From Anagrus nilaparvatae (Eukaryota; Arthropoda; Insecta; Hymenoptera; Mymaridae), in the NCBI GenBank assembly GCA_022575985.1, contig JAKSXM010000288.1, positions 2,011,501 through 2,075,500 on the forward strand: DNA of 64,000 bases, in the 5' to 3' direction. The position numbers were made by a program, and so were the translations under genes. Positions 13,901 to 23,045 of this stretch are shown piece by piece; position 1 is the first letter of the stretch; each line of letters begins with the position of its first letter. The notes under the pieces were generated by a model, which was not told the origin of the DNA, searched no databases, and saw only the letters and a program-made list of their open reading frames with translations.

Positions 13901-15302
13901 AATCTGATTGCCAGGGAAAAACCACTCCAGAAGAAAAAAAAAATTATATTTTTACGATGAAATTTAGCCAAGTTATCGTCAATTTAAGATTTTGCTCAAA
14001 TTCGGCTTAAAAACGATTGAAATTTTATTGAAAAAAGCCTGTTTCTGAACTTTAAACATGCATTACTCGCTTGATTTTCATCGTAAAATAATAATTTTTT
14101 TTTAAATCGATTAATTTTTTCCTGGCAATTCATTTCTTTAAGAAAAAAATTATTTTTATTGACCAAATTTCAATTTTTAGGTCAAAAGCCTTTGAAAGCT
14201 GTAAGTAGCAAGATTTACTTAACACAGTTTTTAATCTAAAAATTAAAATTTGGTCAATAAAAATGATTTTTTTCTTAAAGAAATGAATTGCCAGGAAAAA
14301 TTTAATCGATTTAAAAAAAAAAATTATTATTTTACGATGAAAATCAAGCGAGTAATGCATGTTTAAAGTTCAGAAACAGGCTTTTTTCAATAAAATTTCA
14401 ATCTTTTTTAAGCCGAATTTGAGCAAAATCTTAAATTGACGATAACTTGGCTAAATTTCATCGTAAAAAAATAATTTTTTTTTTCTTCTGGAGTGGTTTT
14501 TCCAAAAGTTATTTTAAAAATTTAGGGTAGCTCAGATACGAAAAACACGGTTTTTGACATAAAAGTGAAAAAATCTATTTGGCACCTATCGCCGATTTCT
14601 TGTTCACGATTTTTTTCGGTTTTCTGAAGGTTCAAACTAACTGAAAACACGGGTCATATCGATGTGCCCTCAAAAAAAAAAATTACGATTCCAGGCTCAA
14701 ATTAAGTAGCACTTTTAAAATGATTGCTCATATAAATATTTATAATATTAAAAGTGTAATAATACAATTCTGCCATAAAATTATAAAAAATTTAAATTTG
14801 AACTATAAAAAAATATTAAAAGAAAGTACTAAATTTAAGGAAATCTTTTTTTATTTTGAGTTTTCTAATAAAATTTAATTCAAAAAGGATTTCGAATTCA
14901 CTGCGTACTGTAAAAAAACCGTTTGCAGCTAGCGGAATTGCTTGTGACTGGCAAAAATATCCTATTGCAGCAAATGGCATTCCGCTTGCCACAGGCAGAT
15001 TTTTTTTTCAGAGTAACTGGCCCAAATAAAAATTGAAAAATTGTCATTTTTATTGACCAATTGATATAAACTTCAGAATAATTTAATTTTATGAATTGTA
15101 GTTTCACTTTCAGGAATGCATTTTTATCATCAATAAACATATTTAAAAATCTTACCCCAGGTATAATAAATCCAAAAGCAATGATGTACCAATAAATTTT
15201 AATAAGTATATTATATTTTCCATTTTCGTATGGCCAAACTCCAAATAAACGAAATAGGTATTCAGTTTCCTTGTAATAATATTTTAAATCCTTGTCATTC
15301 AT
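1590..15302 (-). CDS. Odorant receptor (7tm_6 family), nine exons, intact
   Basis: Insect odorant receptor, a ligand-gated cation channel subunit expected in olfactory neuron membranes as a complex with Orco. Exons on the minus strand: 15302-15156, 13552-13433, 13343-13217, 10187-9926, 9713-9618, 7387-7297, 5432-5299, 1995-1866, 1658-1590. All junctions use GT/AG (several GTAAGT or GTATGT donors) and the phases agree, giving 1176 nt, 391 residues plus stop, the usual family length. Motifs seen: N-terminal FGVWPY, EDW in exon 3, VLDVINPLNETRK in exon 4, CIIQH in exon 5, YDADWLEA with MMMKSSNP in exon 8, and the C-terminal VVKKSTSYCTFLR in exon 9. The PLNETR motif is typical of Hymenoptera. The ATG is the only start before FGVWPY. 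Introns hold foldbacks, hAT, BEL/Pao, LINE and MITE sequence, but no exon is broken. The ligand cannot be inferred. Confidence 0.85.
2581..3396 (+). pseudogene. Decayed hAT-type transposase fragment
   Basis: The frame through 2720-3088 continues past a stop at 3086-3088 to 3396. It reads a stretch with NIALCRYLFLMILNCSDERS followed by FSALRRVKDYLRSN, which is the C-terminal hAT dimerisation region as found in ZMYM1-like transposase-derived proteins. At least two in-frame stops interrupt it (3086-3088 and 3272-3274), and the N-terminal zinc finger and catalytic core are absent. It lies in intron 7 of the odorant receptor gene, opposite to its direction. It is a relic and not a host gene. Confidence 0.75.
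3543..4548. mobile_element. Foldback element, about 450 bp inverted arms
   Basis: The left arm from 3543 and the right arm ending at 4548 are near-identical inverted copies. Terminal sequence AAGGGGAGTTCAATACATTT and the internal stretch around AAACGCCAAAACCTCGCAAG recur inverted. The arms run to about 3993 and 4112, leaving a spacer of about 120 bp. There is no open reading frame. It lies within intron 7 of the odorant receptor, and no convincing target-site duplication was seen. Confidence 0.85.
4649..4889. mobile_element. Short MITE, about 240 bp
   Basis: Terminal inverted repeats lie at 4649-4670 and 4868-4889 (TTAACGCCATCCTAAACCC and its complement, with one extra T on the left). It is non-coding, sits about 100 bp from the preceding foldback, and lies in intron 7 of the odorant receptor. 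Confidence 0.75.
5785..7240. mobile_element. Degenerate long foldback element
   Basis: Several inverted blocks pair in order: 5787-5813 with 7214-7238 (CAATTGGGCCCAAGTTGAAC-like), about 6004-6090 with 6944-7040 (the GATTCCGGGGCC region), and about 6325-6355 with 6835-6862 (GACCATTATTTGGT). The arms are diverged, so this copy is older than the other foldbacks nearby. It fills intron 6 of the odorant receptor. Confidence 0.7.
8050..9360 (-). pseudogene. BEL/Pao retrotransposon pol remnant
   Basis: Read on the minus strand, the region starts with a conserved Pao-type pre-RT segment (ALESLGVGKIARKSKSDERV, then a TTRYVNGYWKIRF stretch near 9170). It continues into the RT connection (NPLGFLNPFTKRAKILLQDV near 8530) and the downstream segment with ANEWQGWISDLP near 8340 and IELHIFSD near 8260. 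Many stops and frameshifts are present, and no LTRs were recognised. It is inserted in intron 5 of the odorant receptor and is itself split by a GC-rich MITE. Confidence 0.75.
8402..8490. mobile_element. 89 bp GC-rich MITE inside the Pao remnant
   Basis: Terminal inverted repeats 8402-8421 and 8471-8490 match at 19 of 20 positions (CGAAACAATCGGGCGGATTG). The interior contains GCGGCC near one end and GCGGCCGC near the other, making almost the whole element a hairpin. The GC content is far above the surroundings. It interrupts the Pao reading between the LLQDV and ANEWQGW segments. Confidence 0.8.
10932..11614 (-). mobile_element. 5'-truncated LINE with (AAT)n tail
   Basis: The minus-strand frame 11614-11186 encodes the C-terminal part of a non-LTR reverse transcriptase ORF2 (FNSIITYGILGWGGVYKVYV, then LQDAQNRVLRLFDYF), the region just after the RT core. 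It ends in a stop at 11186. About 200 bp of 3'UTR follow, then a trinucleotide tail seen on the plus strand as (ATT)n at 10937-10965. Truncation at the 5' end and a simple-repeat 3' end are typical of target-primed insertion. Confidence 0.8.
11750..12750. mobile_element. 1 kb near-perfect foldback built of GTAAATTT repeats
   Basis: Both ends carry TACTCTCTAAATCGTAAAGT (inverted), and the arms pair for roughly 400 bp each. Each arm carries short iterations of TAAGGTGTAAATTT, AGTAAATTT and AGTGTAAATTT, then the segment GAATACTGAAGTCAGTATCT. No protein is encoded. The high arm identity suggests recent insertion or gene conversion. It sits in intron 3 of the odorant receptor. Confidence 0.88.
13641..14730. 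mobile_element. 1.1 kb foldback, about 500 bp inverted arms
   Basis: The arms start with TGAGCAAT and AAAAGTGCTACTTAATTTGA and include the shared block AAGAAATCGGCGATAGGTGCC near 13770 and, inverted, near 14600. Flanking bases are ATA on the left and TAT on the right, compatible with a TA target but not proof. The centre is near 14190. It lies in intron 1 of the odorant receptor. Confidence 0.88.
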
Positions 15303-15730
15303 TTTAATTTACGTAATTTTACATATTTTCCAATTTCATCATCATTTATTTTAATTGAAATTACTGTTTTTATTTCTGATATTTTAAATTTTATATTTAA
15401 GTGTTTAGGTTCGTAACTAACATATTCTATAACACAATAAAAACGACTGAATTTGTCATGTGTATTTTTTTCAATTATATTTTTACTGTTATATATAGGT
15501 ACACATTATTTATATATGGATCATTTCATGAAAATTCAACTGTGACATTTGGTATTATAGTTGGTTTTTGCATTTTTGACAAAGTATCCAATTTCAATAA
15601 GTTTTACCTTTTACTATACTTACTATCAAAATATTAAAATTATAACATTTTTTAAAAAAGCTCAAAAAAATAAAAATGTATTCATAAAAGTTTTAATTCC
15701 ACGTTTGCGAAAAAATCAGCTAAAAACATA

Positions 15731-16028
15731 TTAAGGTGGCTCAATCAGTTTATAAAAAACGAATAATATGAACTAAAATTTACGGGAGATGAGGATAATT
15801 AAAAAACAAATCCATTAATCCCAAACAATACCCAGGTTCCCGATTAATTAAGAAAGAAATAAGCAACTGAAATTTTTCAAGGTTAACTCGTGTTCATATG
15901 GGAGTTGATATTGTTTAACTTCTAAATATTTACATATCTATTAAATAAATAATGAAATTTAATTAATTAATTATGCCCCCTCTGATGTCACCTTAAAATA
16001 TACGGACCTAAAACCATGAGCCACCTTA
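15731..16028. mobile_element. MITE with TTAAGGTGGCTCA termini
   Basis: Terminal inverted repeats TTAAGGTGGCTCA occur at 15731-15743 and 16016-16028, giving a 298 bp non-coding element. The outer TTAA could be a piggyBac-type target site, which is an inference. It lies just upstream of the odorant receptor start. Confidence 0.65.
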
Positions 16029-16239
16029 AATGTAAAAAAAAAAAAATGTACAAAGCATGTTAATGTTCAAAGCAACTTTCGAAAATTGGGTTTAAAATAA
16101 ACCATCTTAAATTAGCAGCCAATGTATTAGCCTAAGTGTATCTTAAGTTCTGATTCATGATTTTACAGATGTTTAAAAAAGTTTACCACCAACATGATCT
16201 AACCATGCAATATTGAAATCAGAGCTGGGATATTACTAT

Positions 16240-16590
16240 GTCACGCTGCGCTGTTATCCGTACATACGTTACACGGTAAACGGTTACTAGATGTTATCAG
16301 CCGTATATACGGCAAACTGCATACGCTAGCCGTATAAAATCGCCAATTAATACGGCAAAAAGATCCCATATATACTTCACCCGTATGAAAATACATACGA
16401 CAAAGAGCAATACGGGAGCCGTACGGAATATGCCGTATTAATGGACTATTTTAAATGGCTCCCATATTGACTTTTGCCGTATGAAAATATGTACAGCAAA
16501 ATCCAATGCGGGTACCGTTCGAAATATGCCGTATTAATGAACCATTTTATACGGCATATTCCGTATGGCACCCGTAAAAATTTTTAATGC
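16240..16590. repeat. CCGTAT-rich repeat with an internal duplication
   Basis: The hexamer CCGTAT and its complement ATACGG recur many times. A unit of roughly 95-105 bp beginning CCGTATGAAAATA and containing AATATGCCGTATTAATG is present twice in tandem (from about 16380 and about 16479), diverged. No coding potential. It may be a MITE or satellite fragment. Confidence 0.6.
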
Positions 16591-17499
16591 TTAGGGATGA
16601 TTGATACCATAATAATAACCCAAATTCACATGTAAAAGGTACAGGATAAAATTAAGGTACTGCCCTTAAAATAATCTTTATTTAATTATTTTTTCAAAAA
16701 TTTTAATGTATGATTGCTATATTTTTTCTGGAATCATAAATAAAATAGGATATAGTATTGAATAAAAAAAAAAATTCTATAATTATGCTTTAAAAAAACT
16801 CTAAAATTGTGTAGGTTTCGTATTGGTAAAATCTGACCAAAAATATGAATTCTGTATCTTACTTGGGCAGATTTGCATCACCAAGAATGTAAAAATTATC
16901 AGGAGTTTCATATCTTAGGTATACAGAAAAGTATAAATCAAAGAAAAAATTAAGAATTGAGCCATTAAACACTATTGAAATAGATAAATGACTGCTATGA
17001 TTTTAAAAATTCATGTAGTATCAGTAAGTTAATCTCACGAAAGGGCTAATTTTTTTTTTTTTATGTATTTTTGAAAAAATTACGTTTTGTATTGATTTAA
17101 AAATTGAACAAAATAATATTTCCGTGTATTTACAACTATTAGAGTAATAATACACAATAATAAATGCAGTATTTTATTTATTTTCGACGTCATATAAAAA
17201 TAATACTTCAAATAAGCTGCATAAAGTAAGTTTATTTGATTACTATGTAATCTAGGGTTATAATTTAAGAAAATAACTTTTTGTAGTAAATTTATTGACA
17301 AAAAAAAATTCAATTTAATACGCATATAATAAAAATAAGAATAATATATATATGGCTCATTATCGTTTTTTTTGCAAAAGTGACGTACAGCACGTTTCTG
17401 ACTACCAGATGCATTAATTAAAAAAAATTTTTTTTTTAAATTTTTAATTTCGATAAGTTTTTGATGGTACACCATAAAAATCAACATATTTTAATGTTT

Positions 17500-18130
17500 T
17501 AACTACTATAAAACATAAAAATATAGCATAAAAGCCTTTACCGTTCCCTGTCACAAAGGAGATTCCTATACTTTGAGTGTCTGTCACTCACACCTATCAA
17601 TTAATTATCAAAAATTTTTATTTGGGGATTAATTTCTATACTATAAGGTTAAACTTTTTCCATATAGAAAAAATTTAAACTTACTTTTCCTAATTATTAC
17701 AAGGGTGAGAAGGTGTGTCACACGATTTTACAAAATGTGTACGTAAAACGTATTTTATTTATATTAAATTTGATTTCTCTTCATAAAAACATTTTTAAAA
17801 CCTTTTAATCACTTAAATGACAACTTAAATACATAAAAAATAAATTCTCACATCGAGAGCACTTTAAGAGGTCCTTAAATAGGAAAACAAAATCAGTTTA
17901 AGTTCAGAAATCACGAAGGGACAAAAACAAAAGCCTTTACCGTACCCCCCTAGATCTCCTATTAAGAAGCGTTGTAATTAAAATATTAAAAACTTAGTAA
18001 GTTTCAATCATAAAAATACTTTACTTTCCAAGCGGAAAAGTTTTTTTGTTCATTTGTCTACGAATTATTTTGATTTTTCTATAAAAAAGCCTTTACCGTT
18101 CCTGCCTTTACCGTTCCTCTTTTTTTTTTA
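17500..18130. repeat. Dispersed GCCTTTACCGTTCC motif cluster
   Basis: GCCTTTACCGT(T/A)CC occurs near 17533, 17932, 18086 and 18102 in otherwise AT-rich non-coding sequence. The last two copies are in tandem. The function is unknown and no gene was recognised here. Confidence 0.4.
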
Positions 18131-18609
18131 AATTATTTAATACTTTTAAAATTTACCTCCAAAACTCGTTTTTTTAGTAAGAATTCTTTAAAAATATATG
18201 ATATTGTTCTCTAAAATACATAAAACCTAGAAAAATTCATACATTAAGGCCGTATGTAACGATTTTGGTTTTTAATGGTTTTAACCTGTTTTTACCTTAT
18301 AATTATATGAAAAAATGTAATAAATTGATGTAAAAGGTTCGTTATGGTGATTTTTATGCAACACTGAATAAATATTGGTGAAAAAAGTCTAAAAAGTCTT
18401 GTTTGGACTTTAAAAAAGGAATTTTTTATTTTTATTTTTTGAAAGCTATTTTTTCAAAAAAAATGAAAACGAGCCATATATCCACTTTAGCCCTGGAAAG
18501 CATACATTAAATGCACCTATACTATGCTGGAATAACTAAAATTATTAAAGTACTTTCATGCATATGGCTTAGTATCTCGATTTATACAAAATGTGCGTAC
18601 AACTATGAC

Positions 18610-18735
18610 TTGGTAGGGGGTCAGTTTTTCCAATCCGTTTTTCCCAATAATTTTTTTTCCCAAAATCCTTTTTTCCCAAAGTACATTTTTCCCAAAAAAA
18701 TAAAAAAATCGTGTTTTTCCAAAAATACATTTTAT
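18610..18735. repeat. TTTTTCCCAA degenerate tandem repeat
   Basis: A run of TTTTTCCCAA-like units abuts the 3' side of the MULE remnant. A similar AGTTTTTCCAATC stretch occurs at 20314-20326 beyond its other side in the same orientation. These are therefore direct repeats and not terminal inverted repeats. Confidence 0.5.
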
Positions 18736-18750
18736 TGATATGAATTTACA

Positions 18751-20070
18751 TTACAAACGTACATTATTCCCTATATTTCTCAAGTAAGACATAATATCAT
18801 TATTTGCAACATAATTGTGATAGTTGTTCGTAATGTTAAATAAACGTTCTTCTTTCTGTTTTCTCATAGAGTCCTTATTTTTTCTAATTTTTTGGCCTAA
18901 TTGCAGTTGACGATACATAATTTCAGTGTCCGCTTGTTCCTTTTTCAGTTCTGTCAGAAACATATACAAGCTGGGATGATTTTTTCCCACCACAATCTGA
19001 AACTCGTTATGCCACCCCTCTGAGATATTATTGGTACGAGCTGTTCTCTGAAGGATGGCATCAAATTGACTCCATAATGCAGGTGGATACCTGGGTGGTA
19101 AGTACCGAGGTTGAGCAGGACGTCTTCTACCCCTACGTGCAACTGCAGGACGTCCTTTGATATAGGTTTTTTCAAAATACTTATAAATTGATAATACTTC
19201 TTCTGGTATCTCTGCTTCTAGATCTTCAAAACATTGCTGGACGTTGTTAATAGGTACAAACGCTGTTGCGCAAATCATGTGTACACCAATTTTAATACTT
19301 CTGTCATCCAGATCATTATATTGCCTTTGCAAGCCTTCGTGCTGCACTCGCCTGTATATGTTCTGACAGAGATGGTTTGAACTTGATCATTAATATCAGG
19401 TTGAGATTGCAGGACACGTACTAAACTTACCGCCAACAAACCAAACGCTGCAACGGAAAAGGTTGCGTAAATTTTCAGCTGTTGAAAAACTATAGTCCTT
19501 CCGCAATCGGGATCTTCGTCATCAAACGAATCATACAATAAAAAATTGTCCCCTCCTAAAGTAACTCTATACTCTGCAGGGATGGATTCTAAGTCTTCTA
19601 GTCTTTTAGGGTTGGTTGGCATGTTCTTAACTCTATTCCTTAACGTAGGCATATTCTGTCGGGCATTTCTGTAAGGATTCCTTCAGATACATTTCGTAGT
19701 TCTGTACGGAGGATTTGAGAAGGTGGAGCCTCTGGATTTTTTAAAGCTTTTCTTTTGACTTTATTTGTCAATTTTAATGCAGAGGCCTTGTATTAAAAAT
19801 ACGTTTAATGAAAAATACATATATTAGATTATTGATTATTGATTCAAAATCAATTTATCATACCTCTTCACGATTAGGAGCATGAGTAGGATGATCTTCT
19901 TCAGTTGGCCTTTTTTTTATAATCAAGTTTTCAGCAGCTGAACAATCACCCTTTCGTCTACAGTTCCAGTATGCCGTTGAGCTTAAACTTCCAGAATGCT
20001 TGTAGTATAGAAAACCATCCAAATGAAGAAGAACTGAAGAACGCGATTTTATTATTTCAGCCATTTTCAC
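18751..20070 (-). pseudogene. MULE transposase remnant with FLYWCH zinc finger
   Basis: Minus strand. 20064-19861 encodes a FLYWCH-type zinc finger (GFLYYKHSG, then YWNCRRKGDC). 19652-19480 gives the linker region before the catalytic domain (MPTLRNRVKNMP, then FLLYDSFDD). 19347-18751 is the C-terminal region with ALWSQFDAILQRTARTNNIS, SEGWHNEFQ and NHPSLYMFLTELKKEQ, typical of Mutator-like transposases in insects. The catalytic DDE core between about 19480 and 19350 is mostly missing and frames change, so the copy is internally deleted and inactive. No terminal inverted repeats were identified. Confidence 0.8.
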
Positions 20071-20395
20071 AAAAATTTCAATTATATTTCAATTTAACCA
20101 CAAATTTTAATTAAACAAATTTTATTTATTTTTAACCTCAAATTTCAATTTAACTAAACAGATTTTTAATTAATTTATTTATTTTTCACAAAAATTTTTA
20201 TTTGACTAAACAATTTTTTAATTAATCTATGGCTTATCGAAAGTGTAAAGTAATATCTCTATTACGTATCTCTTGAATAAGCATAAGTTGATACAATATT
20301 TGAGGGATACTAGTTTTTCCAATCACTGTTTTTTCGCGTTCAACATATAACCGCTATAGATGGCAGGTACTTATACTATATGTTTTCCGAGGCAG

Positions 20396-20741
20396 TGAGA
20401 GCCTCGGTAGCTCTGTGGTTAAGACGTTGGACTTCGGACCTAAGGGTCCGCGGTTCAATTCCCGGCTATATCAGTATTAAGTTTTTTTCTTTGAGAAAAA
20501 TTCTTAATGCTGTTCTACCGTGGGTCCTAGGATTGACGCATCCGCATAATATTAAATTAAGGGGTAAAACCCGGCATTATGTAGATAACGCATCCGGAAG
20601 TACTTACAGGGCACTATAAGCCGGCGAGGGGTTTGGAGAGGATTCGTTCATCACAAAACACTTACTCAGGCAAATAAGGGCATAGTTCTCAGCCTCATAC
20701 AAAATCCCTACATACAGGGTAAATAAAAAAAAAAAAAAAAA
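20396..20741 (+). mobile_element. tRNA-derived SINE with poly(A) and target-site duplication
   Basis: The 5' head resembles a tRNA: an A-box-like segment in GGTAGCTCTGTGGTTAAG (20407-20424) and B box GGTTCAATTCC (20452-20462). A body with GGGGTAAAACCCGGCATTAT and CCGGCGAGGGGTTTGGAGAG follows, then an A-rich tail to 20741. TTCCGAGGCAG at 20385-20395 and TTCCGAGGGAG at 20742-20752 flank it as a near-perfect duplication. The anticodon arm does not fold well, so a functional tRNA is unlikely. A relative lies at 41422-41735. Confidence 0.85.
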
Positions 20742-20847
20742 TTCCGAGGGAGTCTAGCTTCCATGATAAGTACTTTAAAAATTTTAATTCTTCCAGCATG
20801 CAGGTGCGTTTTGCATATTTTTCAAGGCTAAAAGTAGATAAAAAATA

Positions 20848-20942
20848 TTAATACACACGAGACAGAATGTACCCCATCACACTTATTCATATAAGCGTCG
20901 AATAATGACGTACGTTCTGTCTCCAGTGTATTAATATATTAT
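20848..20942. repeat. Short imperfect hairpin
   Basis: ATTAATACAC.CGAGACAGAATGTAC at the left pairs with GTACGTTCTGTCTCCAGTGTATTAAT at the right, forming a stem of about 25 bp around a loop of about 40 bases. It may be a miniature transposon. Confidence 0.5.
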
Positions 20943-21039
20943 TATTGTAAAAAAAATTGATGCAAAAAAAAATAATTTAAGGCTGTATTTTTAATCAGAA
21001 CCACTCTCTAATAAAATAATAACATATCCTGGAAATTTT

Positions 21040-21600
21040 TAATTTTTCATCCAAAACAATTTTCCAATTTTCCAATATGGCGGACCAAAACACATGAAAA
21101 TAGAAACTTTCTACATTACCTGGGGGTTTTCGAGGTCGAGAAAAACGTTTCTATTAATGAAAACTTTAACTTAACCTTTAACTTTTTGCCCCAGCATATT
21201 TTCCAATTTCCCAAGATGGCGGACCCAAAAACATTTTAGAATAAGCTTTTTACATTGCCAGGGATTTTTCGAGGTCGAGAAAAACGTTTTTATGAATGAA
21301 AATTTTAATTTTGATTAACAATCTTATTCTGAAATGTTTTTCATCCGCGATCTTGGAAAATTGGAAAATATGCTGGGGCAAAAAAATTAAAAATTTCGCC
21401 TCCAGGATATCAGTTTTCCTTCGTACGGTCTATTTTCATCCCGAAGGTATTCGAGGAGATGACAGAAATTTCAGGGAATTATAATTAATTTCAGGGATTT
21501 CATTTTTAATTTCAGGGAGTTAACTCCCTGATTTAGGGAGTTATAACTCTCTGAGCCAGGGAGTATAACTACGTGGTTATTTTTGTTAGAGACTTGAAAT
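21040..21600. repeat. Repeats with AAGATGGCGGACC and CTCCCTGA motifs
   Basis: Two direct copies of a segment with TTTTCCAATTTCCCAAGATGGCGGACC and CGAGGTCGAGAAAAACG occur near 21060-21160 and 21190-21290. An inverted partial copy (AAAATTGGAAAATATGCTGG) is near 21357-21377. From 21470 to 21575 follows a run of (T)CAGGGAGTT and its complement AACTCCCTG. No coding sequence was seen. Confidence 0.5.
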
Positions 21601-21904
21601 TAAATCTCTCGAAAACTACGATAGCTGAGCAGAAAATCTAAGGCCTATGGCACCCGCAGTCTTTTTTATCTTTATTTTGACACCGGTTTCATACCAATTG
21701 GTTTGGTGGTTCTTGAGTCATTAGGGTACAAACAAGCAAACAAACAAACAGACAAATAAATTTTCAAATATATATAGTATTCAGATTTACTTAATTAAAA
21801 AAAAGATTATGTAAAAAACAACTTTATACAGTTTTTTTTTTTTTTTTGAATGAACAACTTTTTCGCATTTTAATGATTTCCGCCCATCATAAAATGAGAA
21901 TACC

Positions 21905-23045
21905 TAACTCTGTCTAATTTCTAAAGTTTTTAAAAAGATATTCCACAACCAAATAACTAAATATCTAGAATCTAATAATCTGCTAGACAACCTGCGATGC
22001 GGATTCAGAAAACGAAGAAATCCACAAGTTCTGTTCGCCAAGCTCCTAGATGATATCACTAGCAATATAGAAGTAGGGAAATAAACCTTCTTAATTTTAT
22101 TCGATTTCAAAAAAGCCTTCGATAGCGTTTCCCATGTCCTATTGCTGAATAAACTAAAACTCTATGCATGGCTTCACAGATGAAACAATTGCTTGGTTCA
22201 AATCTTATCTATTAAACAAAAAGCAAACTGTAATCAACGGTAGTAATAATAATTACTATTCCTATATCAAGAGTGGAGTCAACTATAATCAACTAGGTAT
22301 AAATTTAGACAAAACTAAAGCTACTGAATTCGGTCTTAAAAAACATCTTGATAATTTCTTAGAATATGGTATCTCCATTCAACTACCTGACCATAACATC
22401 AGCATATGCTCATATTCCATCCCAGCAAATATTCAAAGTCAGACAAAAATTTAGGTATCATTTTCGATCAGAAACTAAAATGAGATGACCATATTATCAA
22501 TATTTCGAATAAAATACGTAGTATTTTTACTCTTTACAAATTAAAATACTTCAAAAACGTACGTCGATTTAGAAACTAGGAAGCAACTTGTAATGTCCCT
22601 AATTATGTCCCACTTTGATTATTGGTCATCCATACAAGGGAATCTCAAAAATGAGCACCTTAAGTCGTTAAATGTCTTACAAAACTCAACAATCGGATAC
22701 TTTTTTAACTTGGTTTACAATGACTACGTTTCCAACTTTAGAAAAAGTCTCAATTGGCTAGAAATCGTAGACAGATTTAAATTCAATAGTACCTGTTTTT
22801 TATTCAAAATTCTGTTATTTCAATACCCAGATTTCTTATTCACAAAATTAAAATATAAGATACCCCCAAAGAACTAAGGCCGAAATTTAAAGAACTTGAG
22901 ATTCCTTCTCATCGTTGCAAACCTTACTCATCTTTTTTCTTAGACAGTATCGGAGTATATTGGAACACTCTCTCACCAGGTATTAGACTATCTTCTCCAC
23001 TCAACACCTTTGAGAATAATCTCTCTAAATAAACACATCAATAGT
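21905..23045 (+). pseudogene. Decayed LINE reverse transcriptase (Jockey-like)
   Basis: Broken frames give LRCGFRKRRNPQVLFAKLLD near 21990 and LILFDFKKAFDSVSHVLLLN near 22095 (RT motif with the first catalytic Asp region), then HGFTDETIAWFKSYLLNKKQ from 22167. The YADD segment is deleted. KNLGIIFDQKLK near 22440 and LKSLNVLQNSTIGYFFNLVY near 22660 are the post-RT region. At least four stops or shifts show it is dead. Confidence 0.75.

Noticed and set aside
17080..17487. 135-codon frame on the minus strand
   Set aside because: No recognisable domain, low-complexity Tyr/Leu/Lys/Asn composition typical of AT-rich non-coding DNA, and no splice or repeat context.
20396..20470. Functional tRNA gene
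   Set aside because: A-box and B-box-like segments are present, but the anticodon and acceptor stems pair poorly and the sequence continues into a SINE body with an A-tail and target duplication.
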